Below are positions 1 through 12,542 of a stretch of DNA of 64,000 bases, piece by piece. Origin of the DNA: Phallusia mammillata (Eukaryota; Chordata; Ascidiacea; Phlebobranchia; Ascidiidae); contig QLIY01000332.1 of the NCBI GenBank assembly GCA_003260075.1, positions 69,556 through 133,555 on the forward strand. Direction: 5' to 3'. Positions within the stretch are counted from its first letter, which is position 1, and each line of letters begins with the position of its first letter. Both the position numbers and the translations under genes were made by a program. The notes beneath the pieces are model-generated. The model made no database searches, was not told the DNA's origin, and saw only the letters and a program-made list of their open reading frames with translations.

Positions 1-3000
1 ACGCTCGTGCTACGCTCGACGACTTAGGGCTTGACGTTTTAGGAAGGCGGAAAGATAAAAAAGCGAAAAAGCGTTCGCTTTTGCCGACCTTGGTGCGAAG
101 TTTTGACGAGGCGCCTACTGACGCGTGTATAAGGTGTTATTTTTACCGGTTCCTCACACTCTGTTTATCTTTGCAGGCCAGAAATGTGAGATTGGTGCTT
201 TAAAAGCGGAAATTTTACGACGACCTCATAAAATACTTTTTTTAATAAACGGTCAGTGCCGTGCAAGATGAAAATGTCATCTCCATTTCCCGAACATTTG
301 TTTCCAAACCAGTCTGGTATAACAGCACAACATCTTTGTTTTCTAAACACCGCATTCCAATGTCTAGTAAACTGGAAACCTTCTTAGACTTTTCTCGTCT
401 GTCAACGCGTTATAATTAATACGAACTTGCAACGCAGGCACGTAAAGTGCGGTTTGCTAAAATCTTCCTTCGCCAAATTTTTAGATAATCACTCGTATTG
501 TGGGTAACAAACGTGTTTGGCAACAAAAACAAGTCGCCTTTGTTTGTCTGGCCTGTTCAGTTGAAATTTGTTTCATATAGTTACGTGGCTTGTTTGTCAA
601 AACTTGTTGTCATCCACACAACATTTACGATCATTACTCATAAATTGTGCTTCCCCAAAAATCAGTTTTGAAAAATTTGCGTCTTGTAAAGTTACATAAA
701 TTATACATTACCATAGAAGAAATTTTTGATTGGCAAAAAAAGTTAAAATTCAAGTAAAAGTTTTCTTGCCTTAAAGCTCTATCTTCTGTAAAAATAACAA
801 TGTCGATTTCTTTGTTCTTAATTTTACCATCGCATCAATCGTCGAGTTGAACTTCTCACATCAAGTTTAAAAATGTATGTGAGTCGCGAGGGACATCTAG
901 CGGTGTGTTGCATTCATTTCTACTTCTTGGTGGCATCGCTTGAAGTATTTTTTTTTTCTTTTTGCCAAAGACACAAATTTTGACAATGGACAAACAAAGA
1001 TACAAATTCAAAACGCATTTAACTGTTGTTATTGAAGTACAGCTATCCGAAAACCAAACACAATGACAGCCAGGTTTTGTAACTGCAGTGATATTTGTTG
1101 GCTGTTGCCACCACATAAAATACGTAATGAGGGTTATTTTACACCATGCTTACTAAACGTGTATCTAAGCCAGTCCAAAAAGTTTTTTAGGGTGGTGATC
1201 CCTTAGTCACAATCCCATTTTTTTCCGGTGAATCACTCATCATTCTCCACACTTGATCAAACTCCAAAATATTTTGACGTATTTCCGACCTTGCATCTCT
1301 GAGTTTTTTCACGAAGGGGAAACAACTGAATCATTTTTTCTCATAAAGTAAAACCTAATGACACTGACATTTACACCAGCGATTATCAAAGTACATACAA
1401 TTTAATATACTTTTGTGAGCACCGTGTTGGTATAAGTTATCTGCGTTGAACTTAACATCGAAACCTATGTTAAATTGCAACATCATCGCTACGTACAAAA
1501 AGCACCAAATGACGCATTACATGTCCATAAACAGTAGCGGTCTCTTGCCCAAGAGGTCACGGCTTCAGCATTGCTCCTTGGTTGGCATGAAAAATGTGTC
1601 ATACTTGATTTCGCAGCTTTGCAAAGTCTTATGCGTTGACTTTAATACGTAACGGAAATATGATTGACGTGTTTCGATACCAAGATACATAGAGACATGT
1701 CACATGCATTTGTAAACACCGTGACACAATTATGACGATGTAGCGCACGCAACAATTGCTTTAGAATAATTAAAGCATCTGCATGTGGGTAATTAACGTA
1801 AGCAACTTTTAAAGACAACGGTTTGCAATAACGTCTTGTAACATTAGTTAAATACATTTTTTTTGTCCGAACGTTTTCTTATTTTGCCATTGTAAACAAC
1901 TAATAAACCTATTTCGCTATTGGTACAACCAGGGGCTCTGGAAAGGAAAAGAATGTGCTGGTGCCATACACTCTTGGGACGCTTTCGAATATTAGGTATA
2001 TTTTGATGCCCCATCGATCTGTATTTAACATGTAAAGTAAAATGCTAAATTTCATAATCAGCTAAATAATGTTTCACCTTTAAATCAAAAAAACATGCCT
2101 AATAGTTGATTTCAATTTTAAACTGATATTAGTGGGCCGCTTAAACTCTTATGGACCCAGGGTATAAGTTGAGTTGATTTAAGTAAAGCATATTATATTA
2201 TTTATAAGTAATCTACTGTTTTTGAACATGTTTATATGCAAGCCAACATTTCCTTTGGCATTGAAAAAGATAGCAACAAACAAATTAAAATGTAACAATA
2301 CACCAGGTTTTGTCAACTTTTATTTTTTTAACATGCTATCACTTTGAGTTGGTTCATAAAAAAGAAACATCAGTAGCATTTGGGTGGCACATTAAATAGC
2401 GGACATATATGTTTCCAGTGGAAATAACGGAATGGTATTTGGACAGTATAAAGTGGAACACACAGAAATTTTGACTAATGTTTTTGTATGCTGTTGTGAT
2501 AATTGGTAATGTTGTAACACAAAATAAACTTACATACATGGCCCTTTCTTTTTTATAAAATGCTAAAAAATATCACGAGACAAAAATTATTATCAAACCC
2601 CACACAAGTTGATTATAAACGATACATAAGAAAAGGTCACTGCACAAAAATAGCAGATTTTTTTCTAATAAAAACAAAATAAAGCAGAAGACATGTTTGC
2701 TCCTCAAGGAATGCCATGGCACAATAAAAGGATACTACGCAGACTAAAAATTTAAAAACTGTTGCATTTTGCAAGTACATGATTGCTACAGATTGGTGGT
2801 GTCAGTCCACTAAAACTTTCATATCATGAAACTTTTCAGTACAAATTACAGTGCACAGCAGAAACATGAGAGAAACAATGCATAACATAAATAATTCCTC
2901 TTGGAACAAAATAAATTGTGAATTTGTTGGTACCAGAAAATATTTATACCAGCAAAGCCAATTTTAGTAGTTGCTACATTTTTCACCACACACTTTAAAT

Positions 3001-3092
3001 GAAATGCCTCTTTTGTGGGTTTTCCAAGTTAACAATGCAAAAAAGGTCTTTCCAAGACACTGAGTTCAAATTGTATTAAAAACCTTTGATGT
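1..3092. other. AT-rich non-coding flank
   Basis: Visibly AT-rich DNA downstream of the death-domain gene. Open frames are all under 90 codons and none has convincing splice or start context. It probably includes the 3' untranslated region of the death-domain gene; a minus-strand AATAAA lies at 2318-2323, about 770 bp past the stop, but I cannot tell whether it is used. Confidence 0.5.
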
Positions 3093-6076
3093 TTACATCG
3101 ATGCTCTGCATGCTGCATCCAGTAGATTCATAACCTCGTCTTCCGTTTCAAAAGTTTTCCCTACAACAATAGAATATCATATGGTTACACACCAAAACTG
3201 TAACAACTGTCATTCTAACAGATATTTATTTCCAACTTATTGTATGACTACATATCCAATCAACTCTTCAGCATCTATCTTTGATTGTTTACAATACATT
3301 TGTGGCAGCATCCTGATGAGTGATGAGTAAACCCACCAAGTAGGTCTATAATTCTCTGTCCCTACATTGTAAAATACTAATACAATTCCTGTACATACCC
3401 TCTGCCCACTTTTCAAGCAATGAAAATTTCCTGGCAAAAGCATTATCCTTAAAATCTTCCAGTATGTGATTGATGTCTTGATCGGAAAGTTCCAGGCCAA
3501 ATCTTATAAAGGTGAACCAAGAGTTTTGTTGTGGAAGTCGAGTTTTTATAAATGTTTTGAAGACATTTCGTAAACCTAAACAACAAGGATGTAGTTTCAT
3601 GTTATGGAAAAATAATTAAAAAAAATAAAATTATAAACTAGAAGAGTGGCTTTCTGATATACTTCCATTTTATATATTCTATACGATATTTACCAATTTA
3701 CTATACACATCATTTGATCTACACATATGATTGTTTTTGTAAACAAAAACTAATGGGTCCCCACACGCNNNNNNNNNNNNNNNNNNNNNNNNNNNNNNNN
3801 NNNNNNNNNNNNNNNNNNNNNNNNNNNNNNNNNNNNNNNNNNNNNNNNNNNNNNNNNNNNNNNNNNNNNNNNNNNNNNNNNNNNNNNNNNNNNNNNNNNN
3901 NNNNNNNNNNNNNNNNNNNNNNNNNNNNNNNNNNNNNNNNNNNNNNNNNNNNNNNNNNNNNNNNNNNNNNNNNNNNNNNNNNNNNNNNNNNNNNNNNNNN
4001 NNNNNNNNNNNNNNNNNNNNNNNNNNNNNNNNNNNNNNNNNNNNNNNNNNNNNNNNNNNNNNNNNNNNNNNNNNNNNNNNNNNNNNNNNNNNNNNNNNNN
4101 NNNNNNNNNNNNNNNNNNNNNNNNNNNNNNNNNNNNNNNNNNNNNNNNNNNNNNNNNNNNNNNNNNNNNNNNNNNNNNNNNNNNNNNNNNNNNNNNNNNN
4201 NNNNNNNNNNNNNNNNNNNNNNNNNNNNNNNNNNNNNNNNNNNNNNNNNNNNNNNNNNNNNNNNNNNNNNNNNNNNNNNNNNNNNNNNNNNNNNNNNNNN
4301 NNNNNNNNNNNNNNNNNNNNNNNNNNNNNNNNNNNNNNNNNNNNNNNNNNNNNNNNNNNNNNNNNNNNNNNNNNNNNNNNNNNNNNNNNNNNNNNNNNNN
4401 NNNNNNNNNNNNNNNNNNNNNNNNNNNNNNNNNNNNNNNNNNNNNNNNNNNNNNNNNNNNNNNNNNNNNNNNNNNNNNNNNNNNNNNNNNNNNNNNNNNN
4501 NNNNNNNNNNNNNNNNNNNNNNNNNNNNNNNNNNNNNNNNNNNNNNNNNNNNNNNNNNNNNNNNNNNNNNNNNNNNNNNNNNNNNNNNNNNNNNNNNNNN
4601 NNNNNNNNTGTGTAAATTTGAAAAAGTTTGAACCATTCTTTCTTGACCAAAACGTGGGAACAAATCTGCGTTAGAAAGAAAAAAAAAATATAGACAAAAA
4701 CAATATGTGTCCCCTTCAGGGAAGGGGACCCATAAAAATAATAAACAATTGCACAAATCAATGTTCACAAACTTACACTTGGTGCTGAGAGGGGGTCCAA
4801 CAAAAAATGATGCAGCAGATTGTGAAGAGGTACATACATCATTTTCATTATGATTGTGTAAGTCAGAATCCGTTTTACTGCACAAAGAAATGTAGTAATT
4901 CAAAGTTTCCACTAAATTCTTTCTAAAAGTTTAATGGTGAAAATAACGGCCCAAATAGACGTAAAAAGCGACATGATGAAAATAACGGCCCAAATAGACG
5001 TAAAAAACGACATGCTTTATTGTTCAAACGTTTCGGCAAATGCTCATGCCATCATCAGTCTTTCTACAAGCTTTTATAAAAGTTTTTTTTTTAATTTTTA
5101 ACTTATTTAGATTGTAATCGTAAGCAAATTCTAGTTACAATACAAAACTAACCATCTTTCTTTAGAAGAATGCTTCTGCATTTTACCCGGACTGTTGTTT
5201 GGGTCTGACTTTGAGGATGCTAAAACCGGTCTGGCGTTATTAACAACAGGGCCCTCAAATTGATTGCGATCCACAGTACCAACATCCCCAAACTCAATGT
5301 TGGGTAGTTTTAAAACAGGGGGACTTGCATGAAAAACATCAGAACTTGAAGTAGAGTGCTCACTTTCATCAAAGCAAGGAGTCTCAGAAGGTAATGGTAA
5401 AGTGTGTGGAGCTGGAAATTTATTGCCTAATACAGCTTGTGGGTTTGTGTTTAGAACAAAACTTGTCATGCTACTTTGAGTTTTATGGTGGTATTGCAAC
5501 ATAACATTCTTTGGTACCTCTATAGCAGATTTAATTATTTCCAGATCTTTTCTATCAGCAGTTGCAGCAGAGGTTTCATTACAGTTTATGCTTGTTGAAA
5601 GAAGCATAGGATTTAATTGCACATTTTTCCACTGGTTGCACTTCAGGTACATTTTAAGGTGTTGCAAGAGGTTTTTGTTTTGCTGAAACATTTTGCCAAC
5701 ATCAAACATGATTTTGGTAAGTCCAAATTTGCATTCTTGTGAAACAGGTACTCTTGAAATATTTTGAAACTCCCCAAAGACTTTGTGGAGTGTCTTGTGT
5801 TGTGTCTAGAAAGTAGGAAAGTATTTCACAATTGACATGCAGTAGTTAGAACTATAAGTTACAAATACCACAAAATATACTTATTCAAGGATGTTAATCC
5901 AAAGTATTTAATTTTGTCCTTTGTGAAACAAAAAAAAAGTTTTTCCGTCAAAATTGCATGTTGAAACATGTGCTTCTGTTTATCAATCAGTTTAGGCTTA
6001 ACAATATTTTCTGATTTGTCACTTCAGTTACCTGCAAATGTTCCAAAACCATCGAAAAGAAGCAACAATCATCCAT
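3093..6076 (-). CDS. Death-domain protein, unrecognised family (5 exons, 347 aa)
   Basis: Exons: 6076-6032, 5805-5153, 4877-4777, 3575-3399, 3160-3093. Junctions are GT-AG and phases run 0, 2, 1, 1 without conflict, giving 348 codons including TAA. An in-frame TAA lies seven codons before the ATG. Residues about 268-346 look like a death domain: Trp286 in helix 2, the segment LELSDQDINHIL (294-305), and LLEKWAE (319-325) before a last helix ending LLDAACRAS. Death domains pair with other death domains in apoptotic and innate signalling complexes. Residues 1-75 are probably helical and only weakly recall a death-effector domain; residues 76-266 are Ser/Pro/Asn-rich and look disordered. No signal peptide or membrane segment is visible. 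An N-terminal helical module plus a C-terminal death domain recalls FADD, but this protein is much longer and I do not assign it. An assembly gap lies in intron 3; a further exon of 3n length hidden there cannot be excluded. Confidence 0.75.
3753..4733. mobile_element. Possible short inverted-repeat element spanning the gap
   Basis: ATGGGTCCCC at 3753-3762 and its exact complement GGGGACCCAT at 4724-4733 face each other across the assembly gap. The right side also carries a perfect 9-bp hairpin (GTCCCCTTC AGG GAAGGGGAC, 4709-4729). This is compatible with the ends of a MITE-like element whose middle failed to assemble. No clear target-site duplication is seen. Confidence 0.3.
3769..4608. other. 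Assembly gap (840 N)
   Basis: An unbroken run of N inside intron 3 of the death-domain gene. Open frames that cross it are artefacts. The exons on either side join in phase without anything from the gap. Confidence 0.99.
4936..5013. repeat. Tandem duplication of a 39-bp unit
   Basis: Two adjacent 39-bp copies (4936-4974 and 4975-5013) differ at only two bases, both G/A. They lie in intron 2 of the death-domain gene, directly next to the hammerhead-like motif at 5014-5058. Confidence 0.9.
5014..5058 (-). mobile_element. Hammerhead-like core, possible Penelope-type retroelement relic
   Basis: On the minus strand CTGATGA (5058-5052) and GAAA (5034-5031) are separated by a potential stem GGCA/TGCC (5050-5047 with 5038-5035) and an 8-nt loop, followed by AATAAA (5021-5016). 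CTGATGA-stem II-GAAA is the hammerhead ribozyme core, and such motifs are known in the terminal repeats of Penelope-like elements. An extra U precedes stem II, and stem III and the cleavage site are not clear, so activity is doubtful. Confidence 0.35.
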
Positions 6077-6363
6077 TGCGTGAAATATGTCTAATTACGG
6101 AACAAATGCAGTCAAATAACACTTGAAAACTATTAGTCACCTGCCAAAACAAAACACGACAATCGGATCTAGTCCATCTTGTATGGAAGGGGGATTTTTT
6201 TAACGTGTCATTTAAATTTCCCCATCACTATTGTCATCCAGATGTTCTGATTTCCCTGAGAAAAGTAGAAAAGGGGCGCATATATTTATTGTAAGTCGAC
6301 AGTCATTGCAAATTATTGCATTTTTATAAAAATGTCAAAATTTGTTGAACTTGGTTTTCACAT

Positions 6364-6426
6364 TTTGGCGCTAAATGTTTTGGCGGGAAATGCTTGTGAT
6401 GTAAATGTAGTTTGTCCCGCCGGAAA
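6364..6426. promoter_or_regulatory. Cluster of E2F-like sites upstream of the death-domain gene
   Basis: TTTGGCGCTAAA (6364-6375), TTTGGCGGGAAA (6379-6390, an excellent E2F consensus) and TCCCGCCGGAAA (6415-6426) lie 288-350 bp upstream of the ATG at 6076. Clustering of E2F sites is typical of promoters active at the G1/S transition. The transcription start itself is not identified. Confidence 0.45.
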
Positions 6427-6884
6427 AAGCTGAAGCTCAATTTCAGGTAAGCTAGTTAGGACTGCCACTCGAGATATTTCATAGCTAAGTCTGGACGGTT
6501 TTGGTTAAGTCTAGATGTAAAATTTTGGATCTATATGATGGCTATAAAATCTAGATAGTTTTTGTAACGTTTGTAATGACCATTGGAACAGTATGAGCCT
6601 ACAAATGTTCCACCCAGATAACCACAAATGTCTCAATGTTATAACTGTAACAAAAAAAAATAGAGTGATGATAAGGAAGAAGTAAGCTTTTTTACCATCT
6701 AGTATAGAGCAATTTATAATTAAAACTTTCATATATGTTGTATTTTGGCTAATATATTACATTAGGGGGGGGGGCATGTTTAGATATACTTTATTAACTA
6801 TAGAACTTATTGTGCTTTGTTTAAAGTATTGTACACCAGAAAATTTATCTCTCCGTTGCATTGACTGCTACAGCACAGAACTTT

Positions 6885-7058
6885 ATTGAGATTGGGGGAC
6901 TGTGAAGGTTGATGAAAATTCTGCCCTTATAAGCAAAAGTATAATAATGTATAATGCAGGAAACAAAAAACATAACATGACTAAATTGCGTTGGGGGTCT
7001 GCTGACCTATAAAATTTATAAAAGGGGTCCATGACTACAAAAAGGTTGGGAACCACTG
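6885..7058 (-). mobile_element. Fragment of a non-autonomous hAT-like element
   Basis: Read on the minus strand from 7058, the sequence begins CAGTGGTTCCCAACC and continues with a CATGGACCCC segment. That start is typical of hAT terminal inverted repeats found in many animals. The opposite terminus is not recognisable, so this is a truncated copy; its left boundary is approximate. Confidence 0.5.
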
Positions 7059-10000
7059 TTCTATTTAGCGACATTCATTCAATGGGTTAGTTTTCAAAAT
7101 TTTGATGGTATCTTGGTATGAATTGGCTTTGTGCTAAAACAACTGAGACACTACACAAGTGAAGACCAAGTCATGTGTCCACAGAGGTTTGTACTTTTGT
7201 CGACTCTTATGACACTGATTTAAAAAAATGAATTGGACAATACAAGATTTAAAAAAAATGATCTCAACATAACCACAAAAAGCATGATAGGTGGATTTGA
7301 ATTGAAACAGCAACTTTGTAATGCCTCAAATCATAAATGAAAGTATGATAAACCTTGTAAGGTACTGCTGATTATCACAGTTTTGTACATAAAGAATATG
7401 TAACTTTTAATAAAGGGTTTGAAATATTCAACTTTGGACTGATTTTGGCAATTTTATGTACTATCTATTGTTTGCACATTTTGTAAAAACAGCTATAATT
7501 TAGGTAGCCAGCTTTTTGTTTGCCACACATTTGAAACAGAAAATCTTTAAAATAAGCACCATACTAATTATTTTTATGTGTGGAAATGGTGTGCAAAACT
7601 CAAGAGTCATTAGGAAATGGGTTTTTAAACATTTTTTGTGCACCATTTGAACAGTGTTTTGTTTTATTCTTTATTTGTACAGAACAGTAGTAAGAAATTT
7701 TAATATTTTAGGCTGAGTTCAGATAATTTCACTTGGTGGTTTTAATGTGAAGAATGTTGTGTTTTTGATGTGATAGTTTCAATCACTGCACAGTTGCCAA
7801 GCACCTTTAATTGTTATTTCAACATATCATTGTTTGTAGTGGTCTGGTTGTTGATGTTGTCATTTAAAATGTATGTAGTATATAATGCAACAGAAAATGG
7901 GATATTTATCTTTGGAAAAAATATTATGAAACAGAAAAGGATGAACTGCATTTATTAAATGGTAAGTCTATGTTTTATTTTTACTAGCTTGGTTGTGGCC
8001 ACGATTTTGTCACTGCAATCGATTGTGAGGCTGTTTCAATCAGTTGTCTGTGCATTTGGCTCATCTGCAAGTATTATGAATTGTAAGATACAGGATTACA
8101 ATGTTGGCGCTAGATGGCGCTCTAGGACTGCAGCGACCATTATAATGTATTTTAGGACGAGAACTTCACTGATTCCTATACCTTCTATCTACCGGTAAAA
8201 GCTTAAACAGTTTAACAAAGCTGGAATTAGCATGAAAATATAAAATAAGAACAAACAACGTTATTTTTTATTTCTTGCATGTTTCTATTGTTTGAACTTT
8301 TAAATAGCATTCACTTTCGCGCAAGTCGAAAAACGGGTTTGGGTCTTTCAAATGGTGCTTTTTATGAGAGACTTAGGGTAACTTAACCGTTTGTGTTTAT
8401 TTGCATTCTCAGCGTTATCATTTTAATTGTTGGTGCGCAACAGCTTTTCTGACTTCATTAATCTTTGTAACATTGCCATGTTGTTATCATTCACGTTTTT
8501 TTAGTTAAGTCAAATTTGATACCTTGCTTTTATGCATTACTCGACTGTATTCACTGTCACCCTGTGAGCCTCCAGCTTTTTGTCAGCAGTCTGTCACACT
8601 GTTACAGAAACGATCGCAATAAACCTTCAAAACGACTTCCGCCAATCGTTTTACCAACAGCCCAATCTAGCTCATTTGTGGAGAAACTTCTTCCAGTGAC
8701 ATCTGTTTGCCAGCAGCCTGCTTTGTTTCACATTGAATAGTACGATTTTACGCAACCTTTCAGCGGTTTGAGATTCGACGTGTCGCAAGATTTCGTTTAA
8801 TTCGGTCCATTTGTTGACGTCACAGTTGATCTGTGACTTGGTGCCGATTGGAACCTCATTGTTTTCTCACGAGTTACTACTGATTGACATCCGCTCGAGA
8901 ACGTGGTTAACCAGCCGCATTTTTCCTGCTTGGTGACATGATGATGCGCTTATATCATATCTTCGTGTTTATTTTTACTCACTCCTATTGAAAGTCCATT
9001 GAAAATTCCTACGATACGTGTTTGATGAACGTGTCAAAATGGCAAGGTTCGATACGTAGATGTATTTCGCTAAAATAATAATTATTTATTTGGGCAAATA
9101 CCGGGAATATAGCGTTTGAATGTTTTCCAACTTCCTACCACAATTTTTGCGGATGAAATTTTGCATCCACCAACGTAAACAGTTTGCTTTTGTTCACGGT
9201 TTTTACGTTGAAAATTCATTTATTGCGGATCGCACTGTTTGTGCATTATGTAATATATTATACTTTCAACGACCACGAAACAGAGCGGCGCCCTGAAGCG
9301 TTACCGCATTAAAGGGTCAGACAATAAGCGCTTTGTGCTGGGCGATCGCCTGCAAATCTGGCCTGGTTTGTTTGTGTACACTCGTAATCTCGCTCATTTA
9401 GGCAGACAGCCACAGCCTCATTCATTAGGCACGCGCGCGGTTCGTTGATCGCTATCAAAAAGTCGAGATCTATATAGGCACTGAAAAAGATGGGTCCTGA
9501 TCCGGAAAACTCGACGATCATGCACGGGAAAGTTCAAGCGCCTTGACATATCGTACATTCTGCATGGGAGATTTTTTGATTGACAGCACAACATGTGTTC
9601 GCGGGCCATTAAATGATCTGCGATTGTTCACGCCAAGACCTAGGAAGTTGTTGACATTTGCAAAAGAATAAACGCGTCTTGAACTTGGCTGGTTATAAAA
9701 ATGCCTACTATGTATATATATAACTACTTCGGTGAAAAGGCCACTGGCACATCTGTAGTATTCTGTAGTAGATACGGTCTAGGTTGCATAGGGTGCTTTA
9801 TACAAAATAAAATGTGTCGTTGGGTCGAAATTGTTTTGTGCGTTTTCATTCGTTTTGCCAAATGTTCCTCGAGTAAGTCACACAAAGGCGATTCATTGTT
9901 TACCTTATAATTCTTGTTAAACCTCGCCAGTTGTTGGCAACATCAACAATAGCCTCGGTTTGATTTACTTAATCCCGTTTAAGGCACTGGGGTACACCCC

Positions 10001-11077
10001 AATGGAAATTTTTCCTAATATTTCGCTTGTTTACAAATAATATGTCAGAAACTGTAATTCCCAAACGATGCTTTGTTGACAGTATATTTGTATTAATGAT
10101 GGAGCAAGTGTACATGCACAACAAATTATGTTTCAGTACCAACTCCTTTACTGGAGATTAACCAATTTCAAAACACTTTACTTGTAATGTAGGGCGCTAT
10201 AGATTGAACGCTATTTTTAAAATCAGGGATAAATCTTTGTTTCGGCGCAAAGCTCTTTGTCTCACCGTCACCCAAAGCCTCAATTGTTCTCTCCTGCTGG
10301 CGCGTTTCATTCAAACCCTGACCCCGAACATTTATTGCCTTCGCCCTGAAGTCCATACGTCATACTTTACAATAGCGCGGGGGTCTCTATTTTTGAGCGG
10401 GTCGCGAGAGAGGCCAAGCGCCGTGACGTCACGTAGGCCAGATGGATCTTGCGCAGACAATAATCGACACCACCGTTGACGCAGGACGAAGCGAGAGTCA
10501 CTAAAAATACACGTTAAATGCATGTACATTTTATTCCTAACTATATGTCATATTCCCCATTACACATTTGACCTTCTTTGGATAGCGCGATCAGTGTTTA
10601 AAATTGATTTGTGTTCATGGAATTACCTTCTGGTGGTAATTTCTCAGCGCGTGAAAGGTTAAAGCAATATGGCGAAGAAATAACTTGTTGCGATATTTAT
10701 TTAATTCACCTTGACTACTAAATTAGAAATGACGGAAAACATGTTGAAACTTTGCATGTTAAGTATTGCATTTTTACACGAATCATTGTTGTACAAACTA
10801 AATGATAGGAAACGTTTTAGCGTGTTCATACCAGAGCTTTTTCCCGTAATGAACTAAACAAAAACAGGGATGGAAAAGCGCATTAATAAAATATTTATAA
10901 TTTTTTTGTTAAAAAGGGCATTCCTTCGTTACGGAATGCGTTTTGTGTGAACATACTGGAACGTGGCACTAAACAATAACATTTTACCGCGCTCATTCAA
11001 GTCGCATTAGCCAAGCTTTTACAGCAAACCATTACGAAAATTTGTTGTGCGTCGCTTCGGCGAAAATTTGAGTGCTT

Positions 11078-11125
11078 GGGGTAGCCTAATGGTTTTGGAG
11101 TTGAGGACTTCGCCAGGAACCGTAG
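11078..11125 (+). repeat. tRNA-derived SINE head, degenerate
   Basis: The string GGGTAGCCTAATGGTT followed by GGAGTTGAGGACTTCGCCAG has the shape of a tRNA D arm (A box) and anticodon arm as seen in tRNA-derived SINEs. The expected B box (GGTTCGAATCC) after it has decayed. Confidence 0.35.
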
Positions 11126-11563
11126 TATATAAGCGATGCATAATATCGTAAACGCTGACTTGCTGACACATGATATTTCTGTTTGCTATTGAACCTTTGT
11201 GACACGCCATACATTATACTCAAGCTCAGCTGTGACTGTAGATTTGTGTACTGAGTTGTTGACATTAGGGCGAGATTGAAAAGTTCGTGCCCTTGACTTG
11301 TTAGCGCGGCTGAAAACACTGGAGTTCCAGTGCTTCGCCCGTGAAACACTCTCACCGGGCGTCGACTATTTGGGCCAACGAAAATATAAACAAACGTTGC
11401 TTCTCAAGTAATTAGGCCTGGGGTCTCAAGATAAAGAACTTTTCGCATTTCTGTTGCTCAGCGCTCCGTGCAAAACAAGCTCGCTAATCCTACCCTCACA
11501 TAACTGGCTCTGGGCTCAACTACTACTTGTATTTTTTCAAGAAAAACGTTTTTGTTTCAACTT

Positions 11564-11569
11564 TTTATT
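11564..11569 (-). terminator. Possible polyadenylation signal of the ADAMTS gene
   Basis: Minus-strand AATAAA about 970 bp beyond the ADAMTS stop codon. It is the nearest AATAAA I noticed on that strand, but use of a variant signal closer to the stop cannot be excluded. Confidence 0.25.
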
Positions 11570-12542
11570 GGAGTTGTTTTGTATGAAAGTTGTATGAAAA
11601 TATTTTCTTCGTTATAAATAAAAAAGGGCACAAGTTCACGCATGACAAAGGCAAAACAAAACTAAATAGGCACGAATAGGCGATTTACAGTCCAACAACT
11701 GAATAGTATAGTTTCGTAGGACCTAAACATGTATATATTTACTAAAGGATAAGTACATAGGCAATTTTGCCTAATTGGACGCACGACGTTTAAGGGCATG
11801 GCGCCGTTAGTAAGAAGACTGTTCGTTTTTGTGTTGAAGAAGTAAACGGCATTTCGAGGTTATATGTAGCACCTTAAGAATGAGGAGCGCGCTAAAAATA
11901 TAGTACGGTTAAAAACAGTTTTTTAACACACACGAACACACTAGTCTGCTTGCAGCGCTTGTTGGCGCAATTAAAAACATGAAAATCCAGTTGAAATAAT
12001 GTCCACTTGTCGAAAAATTGTAACGTGTTTGGTTTTGGGTTCGAACGTTTTTTTCTGAATAGACCAAGGGTCTACTGTAGGAATTTGCGTGACGCAAAAC
12101 AAAAAGTTTGGCTGGAGGCTTTCTACCGTGACAAAAGAATACCGTTTAGGACATGGGCAAGTGGAGAGGAGAATAAAAGAAATTGTACATAAGGAACATG
12201 TTCGAAAAAGCATAAATTATGTGGGTTGCAATGAAGGCGTGCACTAGCGTAAAGTCGCGTCGTTAGCACACGAATCTACACGCGAATAAATACGAAACAA
12301 ATAACAGAAAGAAAAAACAGACACAGTGCTTTAACAGTGCAGGGCAAGTAGACATTTTAACACCGGCCCTCGATAGCCAACTAACTTTCTACAGTGTACG
12401 TGGATGTGACATGCACCACACGCATGAGTTCTTTCCCTCCTTCTGATGCCGCTTTCTCCGCTGTTTCTAGCAGCGCTGAGCCAATGCTCAACTCATTTTC
12501 CTTTACTTAGATATCCTTTCCGGATTGTTCCCTCATTCGTCC

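Larger units (their letters stand above)
7059..12542. other. Intergenic DNA between the two genes
   Basis: No gene that I can support. Composition rises from AT-rich to GC/CpG-richer around 8.5 kb. It contains a SINE-like relic (11078-11125), CRE palindromes at 8815 and 10424, and presumably the 3' untranslated region of the ADAMTS gene at its right end. Open frames here are at or below 91 codons. Confidence 0.5.

Noticed and set aside
165-350. Minus-strand open segment following TGTTTAG that could be an exon
   Set aside because: Two frames look equally plausible and no partner exon was found.
3679-4912. Very long open frames across the N run
   Set aside because: They are open only because N positions contain no stop codons; the real coding part is the exon at 4877-4777.
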